The notes beneath the pieces were generated by a model. It was not told the origin of the DNA. It did no database searches and saw only the letters and a program-made list of their open reading frames with translations. DNA of 64,000 bases from Tigriopus japonicus (lineage: Eukaryota; Arthropoda; Copepoda; Harpacticoida; Harpacticidae). Positions 34,400 through 48,300 of the stretch are shown here, piece by piece; positions within the stretch are counted from its first letter, which is position 1, and each line of letters starts with the position of its first letter. The stretch spans positions 1,240,904 through 1,304,903 of the forward strand of contig CM021313.1 of NCBI GenBank assembly GCA_010645155.1, in the 5' to 3' direction. The position numbers were made by a program, and so were the translations under genes.

Positions 34400-35901
34400 T
34401 CAGACCTGAAACAACACAACACACGTTTTCGACTTCAAGCAATTGTGGAACAATTCGTACGGACATACATACACCTCGTTTGTCGACGGGGATTTGAAAT
34501 TCATAATCGACCTTATGCAAGACTAGTTGTCTTCTTTGTTGTTGGTGTTGTTACGACTATTTCTGTCAGGGATGTTGGCACTGATGATGATCTTGATGAA
34601 GCACGCCAAAATCACGGTGAGCTTCTGCTAGCACTAGAACTACGCACACATACGAAAAAGTGGTAAGCGAATTCCAGAAAGGACAACACATTCCCCATTT
34701 TCAAAATATTGACACTCTCACGAGGATCGAGATTTGGGAGCGAGATCCAGTTGTGGATTCGAGGATCGTTTAAGTGCTTCAGGAGCTCAAAGCGAAGCAA
34801 GACAGGGATGGGGAAGACGAAAAGAAAGCCATTCTCTCGGGGTTATGATTCATAAGGTATTTTGTACAATAAACTTCTACTGTCAGTATGAAATCCGAGC
34901 TAGCATAATTTGGTCTTCCAAGCATAGGAGTGGGTTTCACGCAGAAGGTGATGAAAATAACAGGATCAGGCTTATGAATTTACAAATATGTGATGATCCA
35001 AATTAGAGATGCGCTCAGGAACTGCATCAGATTTGTTTAAACGACGCTAGTTCCGATTTGATTACATAACCGACTAATAGCGTCTCCATCGAGACGCTAT
35101 TAGTTTAATGATTGATATGATAGGGCACTTACAGAGGTTCAGTAGTCACGCCAGTCTCTGTTTGAATTACAGTAGACTTAACGTTGAAATTAAACTGACT
35201 TCACTTTTGGTGAGTGAGTAGTTGAATCACGAATCTATGCATTTGTCTCAGCGTCTTTTCAAACATTTGTTCAGTTTCCAAATTATTGGAGCTCGCAACT
35301 TTTCCCGCTGAGCCCAACCCTTTTAACCTCTTTCTTCAATTGAGTTTTTTGGGCCAAGCCCAACCCTTAGTTTCTCCGTGGTTCACAATCGTGAAAATCT
35401 GACATAAGATTTGAAAGATGGAAACAATTACGGTCATTAGGCGTTCTCATTGCTGTTGGCCTGGTGTGAAGGAGATGACTTTTTCAACAAGGAGGAGCAA
35501 AAACGTACGAGCTAGTGCAATCATCATCATCCTCATGATCACCATCAACGTCACACAGGATCTTTACTGGTCTTTTCACCCCAAGCCAAGAATTCTTTGG
35601 AGACAACGTGACTTGTCCGTCATGATCTACGTTCTCGACCACGAGAGGGTGACTTAAACCCAAAATGATCACCCGATGTTGCCTCAAATTGGTTTCAACT
35701 TGACCCCGAGGTCCTGAAGCCATGCTCGTGGCAAAGCATGTGGACATGTCATTGGCCCCGAACACTGACCTGTTCCCTCGAACTCGCACACTTTCGGGCG
35801 AATTTGATCAAGCATGAAGCACTTGATTGTTCACCACCGATTTTTTGGGTCGCATTACGAATCATTAAAATGAAGCCAGTTCTTTTGTCCTGATATAAGG
35901 G
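34400..35901. other. Intergenic, no supported gene
   Basis: Frames at 34445-34666, 34734-35006 and 35418-35657 (plus) lack motifs and splice context. The right side contains the 3' end of the GLIS transcript. Nothing else recognised. Confidence 0.35.
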
Positions 35902-35907
35902 TTTATT
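35902..35907 (-). promoter_or_regulatory. Polyadenylation signal AATAAA (minus strand) of the GLIS-family gene
   Basis: TTTATT on the plus strand reads AATAAA on the minus strand, about 420 bases past the GLIS stop. It is the first such signal noted downstream. Confidence 0.4.
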
Positions 35908-36328
35908 TATCGGATAAACGAGAAAAGTAAACAGACTTACAGATAGGTTGGATTTTCGATTTCCGTACTAGGACTAAATTAGGGTTGCTCATGATTCGAG
36001 GCCAGTTAGTTAAGGGTCATTTGGGGATGATTTCTGAGTTCCAATTCATGATCTCAATAGGGCGCACAATGTATGACGTTATTTTGTTTGCAGTATTAAA
36101 ATATAAGGAGAACACCATGCAGCTAAAACTTTGAACATAAAAGTAGAGGGGTCGAGAAAGAAAAAGTGTAAGAACAAGATGAGGACGGAAAACAAGCAAC
36201 AACATTTTTGTACTAAATGCACCACAACACTCTTGGGATGGATTTCTATTTTGTGGGGAATCCACCAACCAGTTACTTCACTCAACGAGATCATCATCAG
36301 CCAGCCAGCCGGCAATGAATGAAGGCGT

Positions 36329-39300
36329 TTAAGATTGGTGAGGTTGTGCCCAATCGGCTGTCAAATCAAAATTGTCTGAAAAATAATGGAAAAGAACCAT
36401 GAGCGTGACTCCATCATGACGAGTTATGTACTTTGCGAAAATAGTAAAGCGCATCAATCGAGTAGGTTGTCATGTTAGCATGATGGTGATGACGATGATG
36501 ATGATGATGATAATGATGCTTTGATGCTTAAGATACAGTACAAATCATCACTCGCTCACTCACTCGCTGTCTGCTTGTCATGGTTGGCCAAAAGAATGAC
36601 GGCTTTGCTTGAGTTGATTTGCGTCGACGATCAAAATAGTTCGTCACATTGTGGGCATGACGGAGTACAACTAAGTAACTCACTCACCATCGAATCGAAT
36701 GGGGACCTCGTCCAGGGGCAAAGAATCCCCGTCCAGATCGTCTAAAGAATTGGGCTGGTGCATCAAAAAGCCGCCTAAAATGAGAAGAATAGAGACACTC
36801 AAAATCAACGGACCACGACCGTTCAAGAGCCCTTTAAAGGCCTCACCGCCAATCAAAAGAGAACACCTCGATAGATATCCTCTCACGCGTTTAATCAACC
36901 ACCCTATCTCTCCTCTCACCTTTATTCTGCGACGCAAGCACCGTCTCCTCTTGGACAGATGGAATCATTGGAACGGCACTTCCTGACTGAATCAAATGTT
37001 CCATTCTTAACGGGCTTTGTCCCACAGATGATGGTGAGGCCGGGCTCTGTTCCAAGTTGATCATCCGTCCGCCTGCCATCAGACTCGAGGTGGACGAGTT
37101 GTTAGTGAGTATTACCGGGATCTGAGCCAGGTTCGAGCCCTCGCCTTGGCCTCGCCAAGAAGGTGACGAGCAAGACCAGCTGGAAGGTGGACGTGAAGGG
37201 GATTGGAACCGAGGTGAGGAGCTCCTTTTCGAGAGATTAGCCTGATCCTTGAAGCGTCGGTACTGATCTTGCTCTTCCAATGTGTGACTTTTCACATGCT
37301 TCCGAAGAGAACTCGGGTCCGTGTATCGCTTTGTACATCCCAGTACCTCACATCGATAGGGTTTCTAAGGACCAAATTAATGTTATGAGACTTTGGAATC
37401 TCTTGCATCATGGGTGAGAGGGACTTGATTGTTTGAACATTTGGTACTCATTAGTACTTCACACGTCAATGCTCGATTACAGAAGACAAATGCAACTCAT
37501 GTTTGTTGCCTCTTCGCCAAAGTTATCTCCTCACTTTAAACAAGTCATACAATGTGCAAGAATTTTTCGTGCCGAGTCTCAGCATCCAACTTCACATACG
37601 AGCCTTTTCGTGATGGTATTTATGATCCAGTTTGTCGAAGGTCTTGTATTTGCGTACTTATCAGTATATGTTTGCTATGGTTAAAGTTGCTTGCATTTTT
37701 TCCATCAAACACTTAATGTAATTCCAAAAGAGGTATTTGCCAAATGGACAATTTTGTGGATTACAATGAAACCACTTAAAATGGGGAGTGGCGATATTTC
37801 TCGGTTTTATTTTTGTGAAGACTTCTTCGAAACTGGTAAGAAAACTGACATTTGAACCGTGTTAAAAACCTTTTGTTTTGCCAAAATAAATTGATGAGAC
37901 TGGGTAAGAAATACGTCATATTGCATCAAATAGACTCTATCGGGGTAAACGGGAGCTAATGGGAGGAGGAGATATAATTTTACGCTACTGATAGCGCTAA
38001 TTGAACGATGCTATTTGCTGCTGCTGCAAAATCAGAGAAAAAGTCGTCATGCATTGAATGTTTTGAGAGTAGAAGTTTAGAGAGAGGAGAAAAATAACGA
38101 CACAGATTGTGGATGACAACACAGACGAAGAAGAGCATCCTCGCTTTCAGTCTTGTTTAGTGTAAATCGGTTACATTCCCATAACCTTCATTGCCGAGGT
38201 TCATGGATTCTTCGAACAAGCGCCTCAAATATCGAGAATTAGTGGTTTTGTTTAAAAATGCTCCCTTGAGTTTTCGATCTGCACTTGAAATGAATGACGA
38301 GTGTAACTCTGGGAATCCAATCTTTTTCTTGTCCTCCCTCTACAAATACGGACTCGTACGCCATAGAGCATATATACGTAGTACGTACGTAGCACATACT
38401 CAATTCACTTCAAGATCAACCGGGCACAAGAAGCCGCGAGGATGGGAATTAAGGAGCGAACACAACAAATGAGAGGTGTTCGTTGCTCGATCTTGCGTGG
38501 AAAATGCAATGAGAAACTACTGCACCTCACATTCTATTGTAACAATCGGGCCACTCGAAGGACTAGGAATTCAAAATGAGCTTTAAAGAAGGCCATTAAT
38601 GAGAAGCCATGGGCTTTCAAGTCCATAAGTCTCGATGAGCTCGCTCTCAAATCTGCTCCTAATCCTGCCTCTCCTCATCAAGGTAATTTTGTTTTCCGAA
38701 TCGTAAACTAGGCTCTGAGGAATGCTTACCGGGTCCTTGTGCGTTTGCTCATGCTTAGCTCTGTCCGATGAGTTAGAGAACTTTTTGGTACAATTGAACT
38801 CCTTGGCGAATTTACATGAGAACGGTTTATCGCCCGTGTGAGAACGGAAGTGGATCTTGCGATTTTCTAGACGAGCAAAAGCTCGCTCGCAACCATCGTG
38901 CTAGATAAACAAGAAAAAGGAGAGACTCTTAAGATGCGGTTTGAACAGTGAATTGAAAGAATCAACATTATCATAATTCATATTGAGGGAAACCTTTGGT
39001 TGGTTGGGTTTTTTCTACTGCAAGCGTAAATCTTATGATAGGGATCTGTCCTGGGAAGAAATAGCCATTTGTCTTGTTATGAAGTCAAAATTTGACTTGT
39101 GCTTGCCATTTAAAGGATCAAGTTGCTTTGAAAAAGGGGAAGAGTTCAATTCTTGCGATTAGATCAATGAAGCCATCACCTTTGAACCGTGATGAACGGG
39201 GACACCATCGATTATAATATTCAAATTACAACACCCCCAAAAAGTAGTAATTCATTCGTACTACATATTATGTGACTAGTACAACGACCATGGGCAATGA

Positions 39301-42300
39301 GCTCGCAATGAGGTTGGCTTGTTCAAATGATTCTAAGTCAAGACTTATGACATTTATCATGAACTGAAGCTGACTGGCTGATCAACCGGGTGAGAACGTT
39401 TAATCCTTGGAAAAATATCTGAGTACCAAAGAACTATGTCGAGTATGTCGTATGTCGTCCAATGGCACTGAGACAACTTCATATGAAAAGATATGCAACA
39501 TGCTCGCTCAATCTGGCGGTGAAATCGAATCTGCCTGGATGTGCGATAAACAGTGCCAATTTCCGGCACAGCTTCAAATCAAACTATATGGAAAAATGAT
39601 GACACATGGAGGCCAATAGGAGAGCACTTACTTCACATTTATAGGGCTTTTCTTTGGTATGAACCCGCATGTGGGTCAGGAGTTTGTACTTGGCGTTGAA
39701 CGGCTTCATCCGACGAGGGCAATCCTGAAATACACGAATGAATGTACGAGATCAAGATCAAAGTCATGTATTTTGATCATGATTGCATGATTCAACAAGC
39801 TTGGGCTTTAAATCTCACCTTCCAATGGCAAGGTAGCTCGTCGCATCCCTTCTTCGTCTCCATATGGGTGTCGTTAACATGATCAACAAGGGCCTTTTGA
39901 CAACCAAATTCTTCGTGGCACGAGAGCCAAAGGCAAATGTATTTCCCTGTGTCCGGTGAGTCCAACATTTCCTCCTTGACAGAACTATCCGGGGTCTCAG
40001 GCCCAGACGAAGACATGTCTTGGCCCTTGGGAGTGCCATAGAGATTACGTTGGACCAGAATAGGCGAAGCCAAATAACTCAGGTCAGGTTCTGATTTCGG
40101 GACTAAGGCGTAAAATGGGAGATCGGTTTGCATATCAGGTTGGGATTGCTGTTGCTGAAGTAGGTGTTGCTCTTGCTCGTGATGTTGTTGTTCCTGCTGT
40201 CCATTCAAGGGTTCTTCGTCCTCCGGAAGGAAAGAGACTTGATTGTAATTCATTTGCATTGCTTGCTCATAGGACGGAGGGGGTAAAGTGGTTGGGAGAT
40301 GAGGATTAGTATGATGTTGTTGTTGCTGTTGCTGCTGTTGTTGCGTGTGGTGCTGAGGATGATTTGGGACGGGAGAGTTGTAGCCAGATCTCGGAGGGGA
40401 TGGGTAAGAGCACTGAAGGTTCTCGTGAGAGAGATTACTGTCATACATGGACATGGTAGAGCCATTGTCCGGGTGGAACAACAGGTCTTGAGTATTTAGA
40501 AATGATAAAGGGCTCGATTCCTTCTGATTATGGATCAATGGGTCCACGCCCATTTCATGTCCCGTGCCGTCTGTGTGCATGGGGCTCTGTTGATGAGATC
40601 GCATGGACGTGATCGATCCTCGGGGAGTGTTCAAGGTCGAATTGATATTAGGAGATATGGCCATAGGCGAATATTGACTAGTAGGAGGTGGTGTGCCCGA
40701 GGACGATGTGAAAGGATCGGCGTGAAGGCTGTTTAACATCCAAGGCTCCTCCTTAATGCCCAGATCAAAGTTGTTGGTTCCATTTTGGAATGCAGGTGGA
40801 AACTGAAAGATCCGGTCACAACCACTGTTGTTCATCTGAAGAATTGTCGAGCCATTTGAAGGCCCAACCGGGCGAAATGGAGAAAGTCCTGGACTTCCAC
40901 AACAAATCCCGTGGTGGTGGTCGCCAATGAGATCATCTGAGAAGAACTGAGTGTGTTGGGAACCATCCTGAACGAAGGTCGGAAGTTGAGCCTCTAAATG
41001 CATGGCGGTGGTGGCGGGTGTACTTGAAGATTCGGAACTGATCGACGTGGTCACGACCACAGATTTCGGAGAAGATGGTAATGAAGATCCACTAGGATCT
41101 GAAGATGGGAGAAAAAGTTTTACAATCGGGCAATCTGAATGTGTCCTCGTCCACTACCTTTCTATTACTGGTCTCTCTTTTTAGTCGCTCTTTCGTTGTT
41201 CGTGTCCCCAACTTAATTCGCCCAAGTTTTCCTGAACTTCCTTGGAAGCACATGTGGCTTTGTTTCGGCCTCAAATTCTCTCTCCCTCTCTTTCTCGTTG
41301 TCCTAGCTTAGTTGGTAAACTTTGGTCCCAAGAGAGTGTGCACAATGATTTGGGGGAAATTATCTAGAGGGTGAGAGAACCGTACGTGAGCCACCAAGGG
41401 TGCGACATCAGATACGTTCACCTAATGAGAGTTGAAGCACCCCATGCGCCTCACCGCTCCAAGATCTTGGCAGCCTCGCTGTCCAACTGAAACTTGGCGA
41501 AAAGCAAACCTGCCAAGAGAGTGACGATTCGAGGGAGGAGCTTAGGGAAAAAGGAGGAGCCAACAATAATTAAGGAAATATGACGAATGATTTGCAGATA
41601 TTTGGGATAAAAGATTTACTTGAATAACAATTTCACATACATTACTATTCTAAACATAAGTATAATACGCTCATGTAATGTTAAAGAATACAGTTGATGG
41701 ATCTTTTGTCATTGAAGGAATCGTCCACATGTTTGAATAGTAAGCCATTATTACAATGCTTGTCTCTTTGAAAGCGTTATCACCATCATCATCAATCATA
41801 AGAGACTAGTGGACTCCCGTGGTTCGAACCCACGTGGACAAAAATTAACCTTGTCTGGCTGATGTTGAACCTGTTCCAACATTCTGATGTCATATCAAAA
41901 GCCAAGTGTGGATATTTCATCATCATTATCTACAACAACTACGAAAACTTCACCAACTCGGATACGAATGCAAGTGAGTTGGAGGGAGAGGCAAGGGGAT
42001 TGTCAAAAACTTGAGTAGTTTGGGCAGCACACTTCATCCAACAATTTAGCAGTCTACTGGAGGTCCAAAGTAACCCAGTAGGTACACTTTATTTTTTCTT
42101 CCTCTTCTTCCAAGCGCTCCAGCGTTGTTGATTCGAGGCCAATGTTACCAAGGTGACAGGTTCATAAATCTTGCCAACAATTTCTCTCCCATTATTGTTG
42201 GAAATGAGTGTAGCAAAGCTTTTTTGCTTATTGTGCGTTTGCCCAGCAGTAGATAATAGTGACATCTCCCTTGGAGCAAATTTCTCCCGACATGGTCCAT

Positions 42301-45300
42301 AGACGTCGACGAATCTTGATGAAAAAGAAATTAAAAGTGATCCAATCAAAAGCACACTTCCGAGCTTCTTGTGCATCCTTCGAGTAATTCGGAATCGGCC
42401 CGCTTTCAGTTGAGTAGATTTTTTTGAGCAAAGAAAATCAAGGGTATGTTCCATCATGACAGATAAAAGGCTGAAAGATTAGGAATGTTTTTTACCGACC
42501 ACAATCAGATTAATGCATCAAGTCGTGGCTCATTTGACCTAGGTTGTGATATGAATTTCAAACGAAGGAAGAAGCCTGCTTGTCCATTTTCACCGCTGCC
42601 AAATTGAAGTGGGTGCAAAAAGTTGGGGCTTGAGTTCCATTTGGTGCAAATAATTTTCCTTCGGAGAGACATTGTACAAAAAAAAGAAAAACATATGTGA
42701 CAAATGAGGAAGCCAAGAGATGAAGAATTTGTCGGGCAGAAAAAAGAATTCCTGTCCAAAACTCGCGGTTAAGTAATATGATCCAAGCAGATTGCCACCG
42801 GACAAAATGAACCTCTTGCCAGAACTTCATGTCTTTTTGGCTATCAAATCAACTTGGTTATCCACCTTAACGTCTTTTCCATTTGCACTACACCACATTT
42901 CGTATGCATTGTCTCTTGTATGTAACATGTATTTGGTTTCACTATTCCATTGTATTCATAAACAGAGATTGAATTTGAAACCATGTATCCCGGATAGAAT
43001 CTCAAGTGCGTGCATGCAAAAGGAGCCGACTCACGTATTCCCGGATATGGGTAAAAAATCGGGATATGATTATTTTGAAGCCAAACCTTCTTAGCGTTGA
43101 AATTTTTAATTGGTGCTAACTCATAACATCCTTACATCAAGTTATTAAATTGGTGGTGATTCAGCTTCAATATTTGAAGGAAATGAGGGCATGCGATGTT
43201 AATCGAACACGAAAGATTCCGAGTTTTCTCTCATGCTCATTTTTTTGACTAGAATTCCGGCCGAAAGAGATTTCGGATCATCATTTTTGGACATGGTTTG
43301 AAATGAGAGATAAGTACACAATTAGTGCTGGAAATGAGAATTTTGTAGACCAAGGATCGGCAACCTGTTGGCCGGGCCCACATGTGGGAAGTTCATAATA
43401 GTGGGCCCGCGAGTCATCCATAGTACTATACTTGTGGGCCCAGAGGTCTTTGATCGCTAATTTGTGGGCCCCTGAACCTACCAACTTTTGCCTGGTGGGC
43501 CCCTGACAATACGAATAAAATTTCGTGGGTCTTGACCCAAAAGAGGTTGCTGACCCCTGTAGTAGGACCACCTTCGTGTTTTAGTCTGTTGAGCCAGGAA
43601 CATCATGGTTTAGCGAAAATGCTAGAGAAATATGTGTACGCTCATACGTTTTGTGACGGAAATAGAAATGTGTTTGATAATACTAGTATTTTTAGCTCAG
43701 ATGATGACTCATGCCCTATCAATGAAATATCAATATCTTCTTAGGTATTGTCGGGTCCACTACGATGGCGATAAATGAAACTCGAAAGCGATTGCAAGGT
43801 GTCACATGGAATACTAGCATCATTTGAGCAAAACAAATTTATTTTTGTCATGATCGTATCACATTCTTGTTTTCATTTGGATTGATGATCATGTAAGTGG
43901 TGAGGCTCTTCGTCTTTTAATGAGGCGTTGGATGATTCGGATTCGTATCTGGAATAACTAATCGTTCCAAGGAGAGCTCACACCTGCCCTGATCACGTCA
44001 TCAGAGGCTGGATCGGATTGAGAGGGCGAATAGCGACCGTAATTGCCAACACATATGCGATTTGGGGTTGCCCAAACTCAAGAGGATTTGGGTGAGGATG
44101 ATCTTGAAGCTGTGGGTGACTGGGGTTTCCCCCTGTATCACTTGTATCTCTTAAATGTTCCAACGAGGGCAGCCGGATCCTGCTCTTCTATGTCTGACAC
44201 TTTATGCCTGCCAAAGATCTCTTCCATCTTGTTGCAAAGAGCCTCAAAGGCCATTTCAATGCCTACATTGACAAAGAATATGATGCCCACCAACAAAGAA
44301 ACCGCGACCTGAAGAGACGAAAAAGATCAAGAGTTCACACACACACAATGAAGTCGAGCAAATCCATCAATCCAAACAGGTCCAAAGACGAGAAATATTG
44401 TCGAGCAATTTGCTCTCACAAATACTATTGGAGTCGAGTTTGCTCCCTACGGAGAAGGGAAATAGAAGGACGATGGGAAAGATAAGCCCACTTCTCAGTG
44501 GTCAATGGTGCAGCCATCGAAAGACATCACCGTTGTCGACGTCTTGCTCAGAAGGTGAAGCTTCGTGCTTGAATAATGACCCAAGAATTTCTACATTTTG
44601 CATTGTTCTCTGACCTCTACTTTCAGCCTCGGGCCAATAAATGTCGGGGCCACACTAAACACCTTTTTTACGGCTTCAGCTTTTCAATTTCCTTTGAAAC
44701 AAATGGTTCACAATGATTGTAGCGGAGCTTTCAAATTGCTGACTTGAACACTAGCATTGCATATTTCTCCACAGTCAAATGGGAGACAAGCTGATGGGAA
44801 TTTGTTTCAGTTTGAAAGAATCTCTCTGCTCTTGTTTCGGTGTAAGAAATAAATGCACACTTGGCATTTATCACGAGTACAAGAAAGTATTCTAACCATC
44901 ACTAATTCACCCAGAAAGTAGAAATTGTGGTGGCTTTCACTTTGAAAATGCCGAGGATGCATGAGAGCACAACCTACGGTTTTATCTCAAAAAAGCTGAT
45001 GAAACCCCAAAATATATGGAGATGGTGATATAATGGATAAGTTTTGTTTGACATTGACAAGTTAGGTCAGACAAAGCAAGATCGATTAGAGATTTCACAT
45101 TCGGATCATTGTCCGTTCTCCTTGGGACCCAATTCAGCCTGCCGTCTAACTTGCCTCCTCGACATTCTTGGGTCATTTCCATGAACAGGTGGAACGAACG
45201 AGGAACTCGCTCAAACTAGTTTCGTTGTCCAAGCTCAATGTACATACTGAACGTAAATAAGAAAGAACGACCAACAATAACGTACCAAAACGCCAAGTTG

Positions 45301-48300
45301 AAACGCTGCCTGCAGCGTTTGTTCCCCAATGGTTGGCACCGGAAGCTGTTTAGCAGTCGCGTTGGGCGAGGTTGGGCGGTTGGACGGTTCTTTCTTCAAT
45401 ACTTGGGTGGGCACATTCTTGCCGTAACCCTGGCGATTTTGTGGATTTACCAGATTGGGATCCACGAGATTGGAGTCTTCTTGCTGGTCCATGGATTGAT
45501 CTTGCGAGTTCTGCGCGGCCACAAGTCCAATGGGACCGATTCCAACTCTCGATCGAGGCAGAGGTGTGGATTGCAGCAAGACCAAGGCTATCACAACCAA
45601 GGCGGAATGTTCCAGTAGATTGGCCATTTTGAGCAATTCTCTGGCGAACGAAAATGGCTGAGAACTTTGGCGGCGGTGCTAGAAAGAGGATGGATGATCT
45701 CCACGAAGGTCAAGGTAATGATATGCTCATGATCAGGCAGGTGCCAGTCTTCTTAACAGCACCACCGCAGACCAAATGAAGCAACTGCACTGGTGAAGGG
45801 AGGTCCAATGGTTTTTTTGAGGCCCCGTCCTCCACTCCACCACAAAAATTAGCTGATGAGGATCAATGTTGAAAACACGACGGCGCTGTTTTTCGTCGCT
45901 AATCCAATGTTTGTGTAAGTTTATCCACGAAATCGTTGGGTAAAAACCGAGCTGATGGCTTGAGAGGCAGGCAGACAGGCCTAGTTGAGGCTCAGATTTG
46001 TTATGGTTACGAAGACATAAGATGAGATGATGATTTCTCGCTTATCCCAAAGGCAGTATTGTGAATAATCTAAAGCAGACTTGTCACGGTTCCTATTCAC
46101 CTCAACTTCGAGCAAGTGTAGTGTAGCACCCACCAAGGAATCACGAATCTGATTAAGGTGACGGCCTCCCCGAGAGCTTCTGTCCTAAGGGTCTGCCCTT
46201 AACCGACGGACGACTCACCACTGAAGGCATCGCTCAAGACTACATTTCTTGGGCCAAGATCGAGGCCTAACAAGCCAGGGGGGAGAAAGAAAGTCATCAG
46301 CCAAATGAAGAGGGCTCAGACAGCTTCGCCGAGATTTTGGCACGGTTTCATGAATCACGGCTTGGGCGAACTCGGTTGGGCACAATGATGATGATCAACA
46401 TAATGAAAAAGAAGACGATGGGAAAGAGCACGATTGGGAACCGAAGCAGCTCGGAGGAGAAAAGGTCCACAAGTCGGTTCCTTGTTCCTCGGCCTGGCCT
46501 GAATACGAGCATGTGGATGATCGTTGACAAGACACGATATCCATCCAGTTCGAAGCAGCTTTTTCTCTTTCTCGCTACTTACACATTTCAATTTTGGTGT
46601 GAGCAAGCTCGCTTTGTTGAATAGGTACTTCCAGAGGTACACGTTCGTACGTACGTACAGTATGTACATCGTAGAGAGCGAGAGAGAGGATCAGAGAGCA
46701 CGAAAGCAAAGCAGATTTGCGGGTAGAAAGACTACTAGAGAGGAATTATCGTTCACGGTTTCCACAGTAAAACACTTTCCAAAAAGTGTCCTATTTAGTG
46801 GTGAACTAGTATTGACTGGAAACCTATGTTGATTGTATGCGGAGTGCCGTGCTTAACGTTTCAACCCAACGTGGAAACCTCCGAACAAAAAAGACGTTTG
46901 GAAATCGGGTCCATGACACATCAAATGTCGGATGGACAGTAATGTTTTTAAAAATTTGGAGAACAAAAAACAGGCGTTCAATCGACCGTGGTTATGATAT
47001 TGGCCGCTCTAAGTCTCAATTAGGGATGGCAACGTCAAACGAATCGATCCATTGAACTGTACGTTGTAACTCGTAGTTTCATCCATTCACTAATTTGCCT
47101 TTTGTGGGGACCTTCTTGGGCTAATTGCAAGTATAAAACAAATGCATTATTTCACAACACAGTTTGAACTATTTACGTGGGAAATAAACGCCTGTCATTT
47201 CGTGACAGCTTCCCTTCCAAATTTGCTAGCATACATACAGTCAATGATGCATGTATTCCGTAAACAGCGAGGCCAAGTGAGCCCATCCAGCCAGAATATA
47301 TGAGTATGGGAATCGAAGAATTGGTCTCTCCCTTGGTGGCACACCGAGTGGCAAGTTGCTTTTTAAGAGATGATAAATATGTACCTTCTTCACTTTTTCA
47401 CCCCCACTTACGAGTCAGGGGCTCGTAAATCAGGGTTTGAGTAGTTATTTTGACAGTCTGACGCACACGAGCAAGCAACCACCAAATCTGAACCTCCCCC
47501 AAGTCTCCAATTTCGGGGTGGAATTTGCTTCAAAAACCGAACGCATCCAGAGACCGGATTCTCGTGTGGTTAATAGAGATTTGTCTCAATAGAGAGATGT
47601 CCAGTGACAAAATGCTACTTTTGGGATCTGTGAGACAATTCAGTGATGTATAGTTTGTTATCATTGCTATCTGAAAGTAAAAACTTACTACTGATTATTG
47701 ATACATTCGAACAACATGTTCAAAAAAGATTACTAACCTTTTGACCCGAGTGTGCTGGATAAAGATTACTTTTTTAACGTGTTTAAGGTGTTTTACTAAA
47801 ATGACTGACTAATTGTTTCGAAATTGATTTTTTTTCTTAAACGTATGAATGACAGCTTTTATACATAAGTCGACCATGTGACTTAATCTATCGAACCATA
47901 CTCAGTGAAGACAAATTACGGTTTAGTCTGTGCAATTGTTACTTAGACCTTGAATAATCATTTTGTTCCCTCAATCTAGCTCGCATCCGAATGCCATACT
48001 GCCTTCAAATGACTCTTTTCTTCCGTTTTGAAAGAGAAACGAAATAACAACAGATTGCTCCGAAATGGATCTTAGCCAGACTGATGCATCAATAGGATTA
48101 AAGAACAGATTCTCTTTACCAACATGTGCAAAATGGGGGCTTATCTGCAAATCTACCCCTAGTATTATAATGCATTATCCTTGTGCAAGGTCCCTGTCTT
48201 GCGTAACCTCCTAGTAGTTGCGGTCCTCTAACCTTGTACGAGAAGAACAGTTGTTGCATCCTTCTTAAGCCACCCCCTCCCTTCAATTTGCGAGTTATTT

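Noticed and set aside
41818..41834. tRNA-like T-arm
   Set aside because: Stem and TTCGAAC loop are perfect, but no matching acceptor stem, D-arm or anticodon arm lies upstream at the right distance. At most a relic of a tRNA-derived repeat.
46337..46832. Overlapping frames upstream of the nested gene
   Set aside because: Low-complexity and overlapping on both strands; no splice sites or domains.
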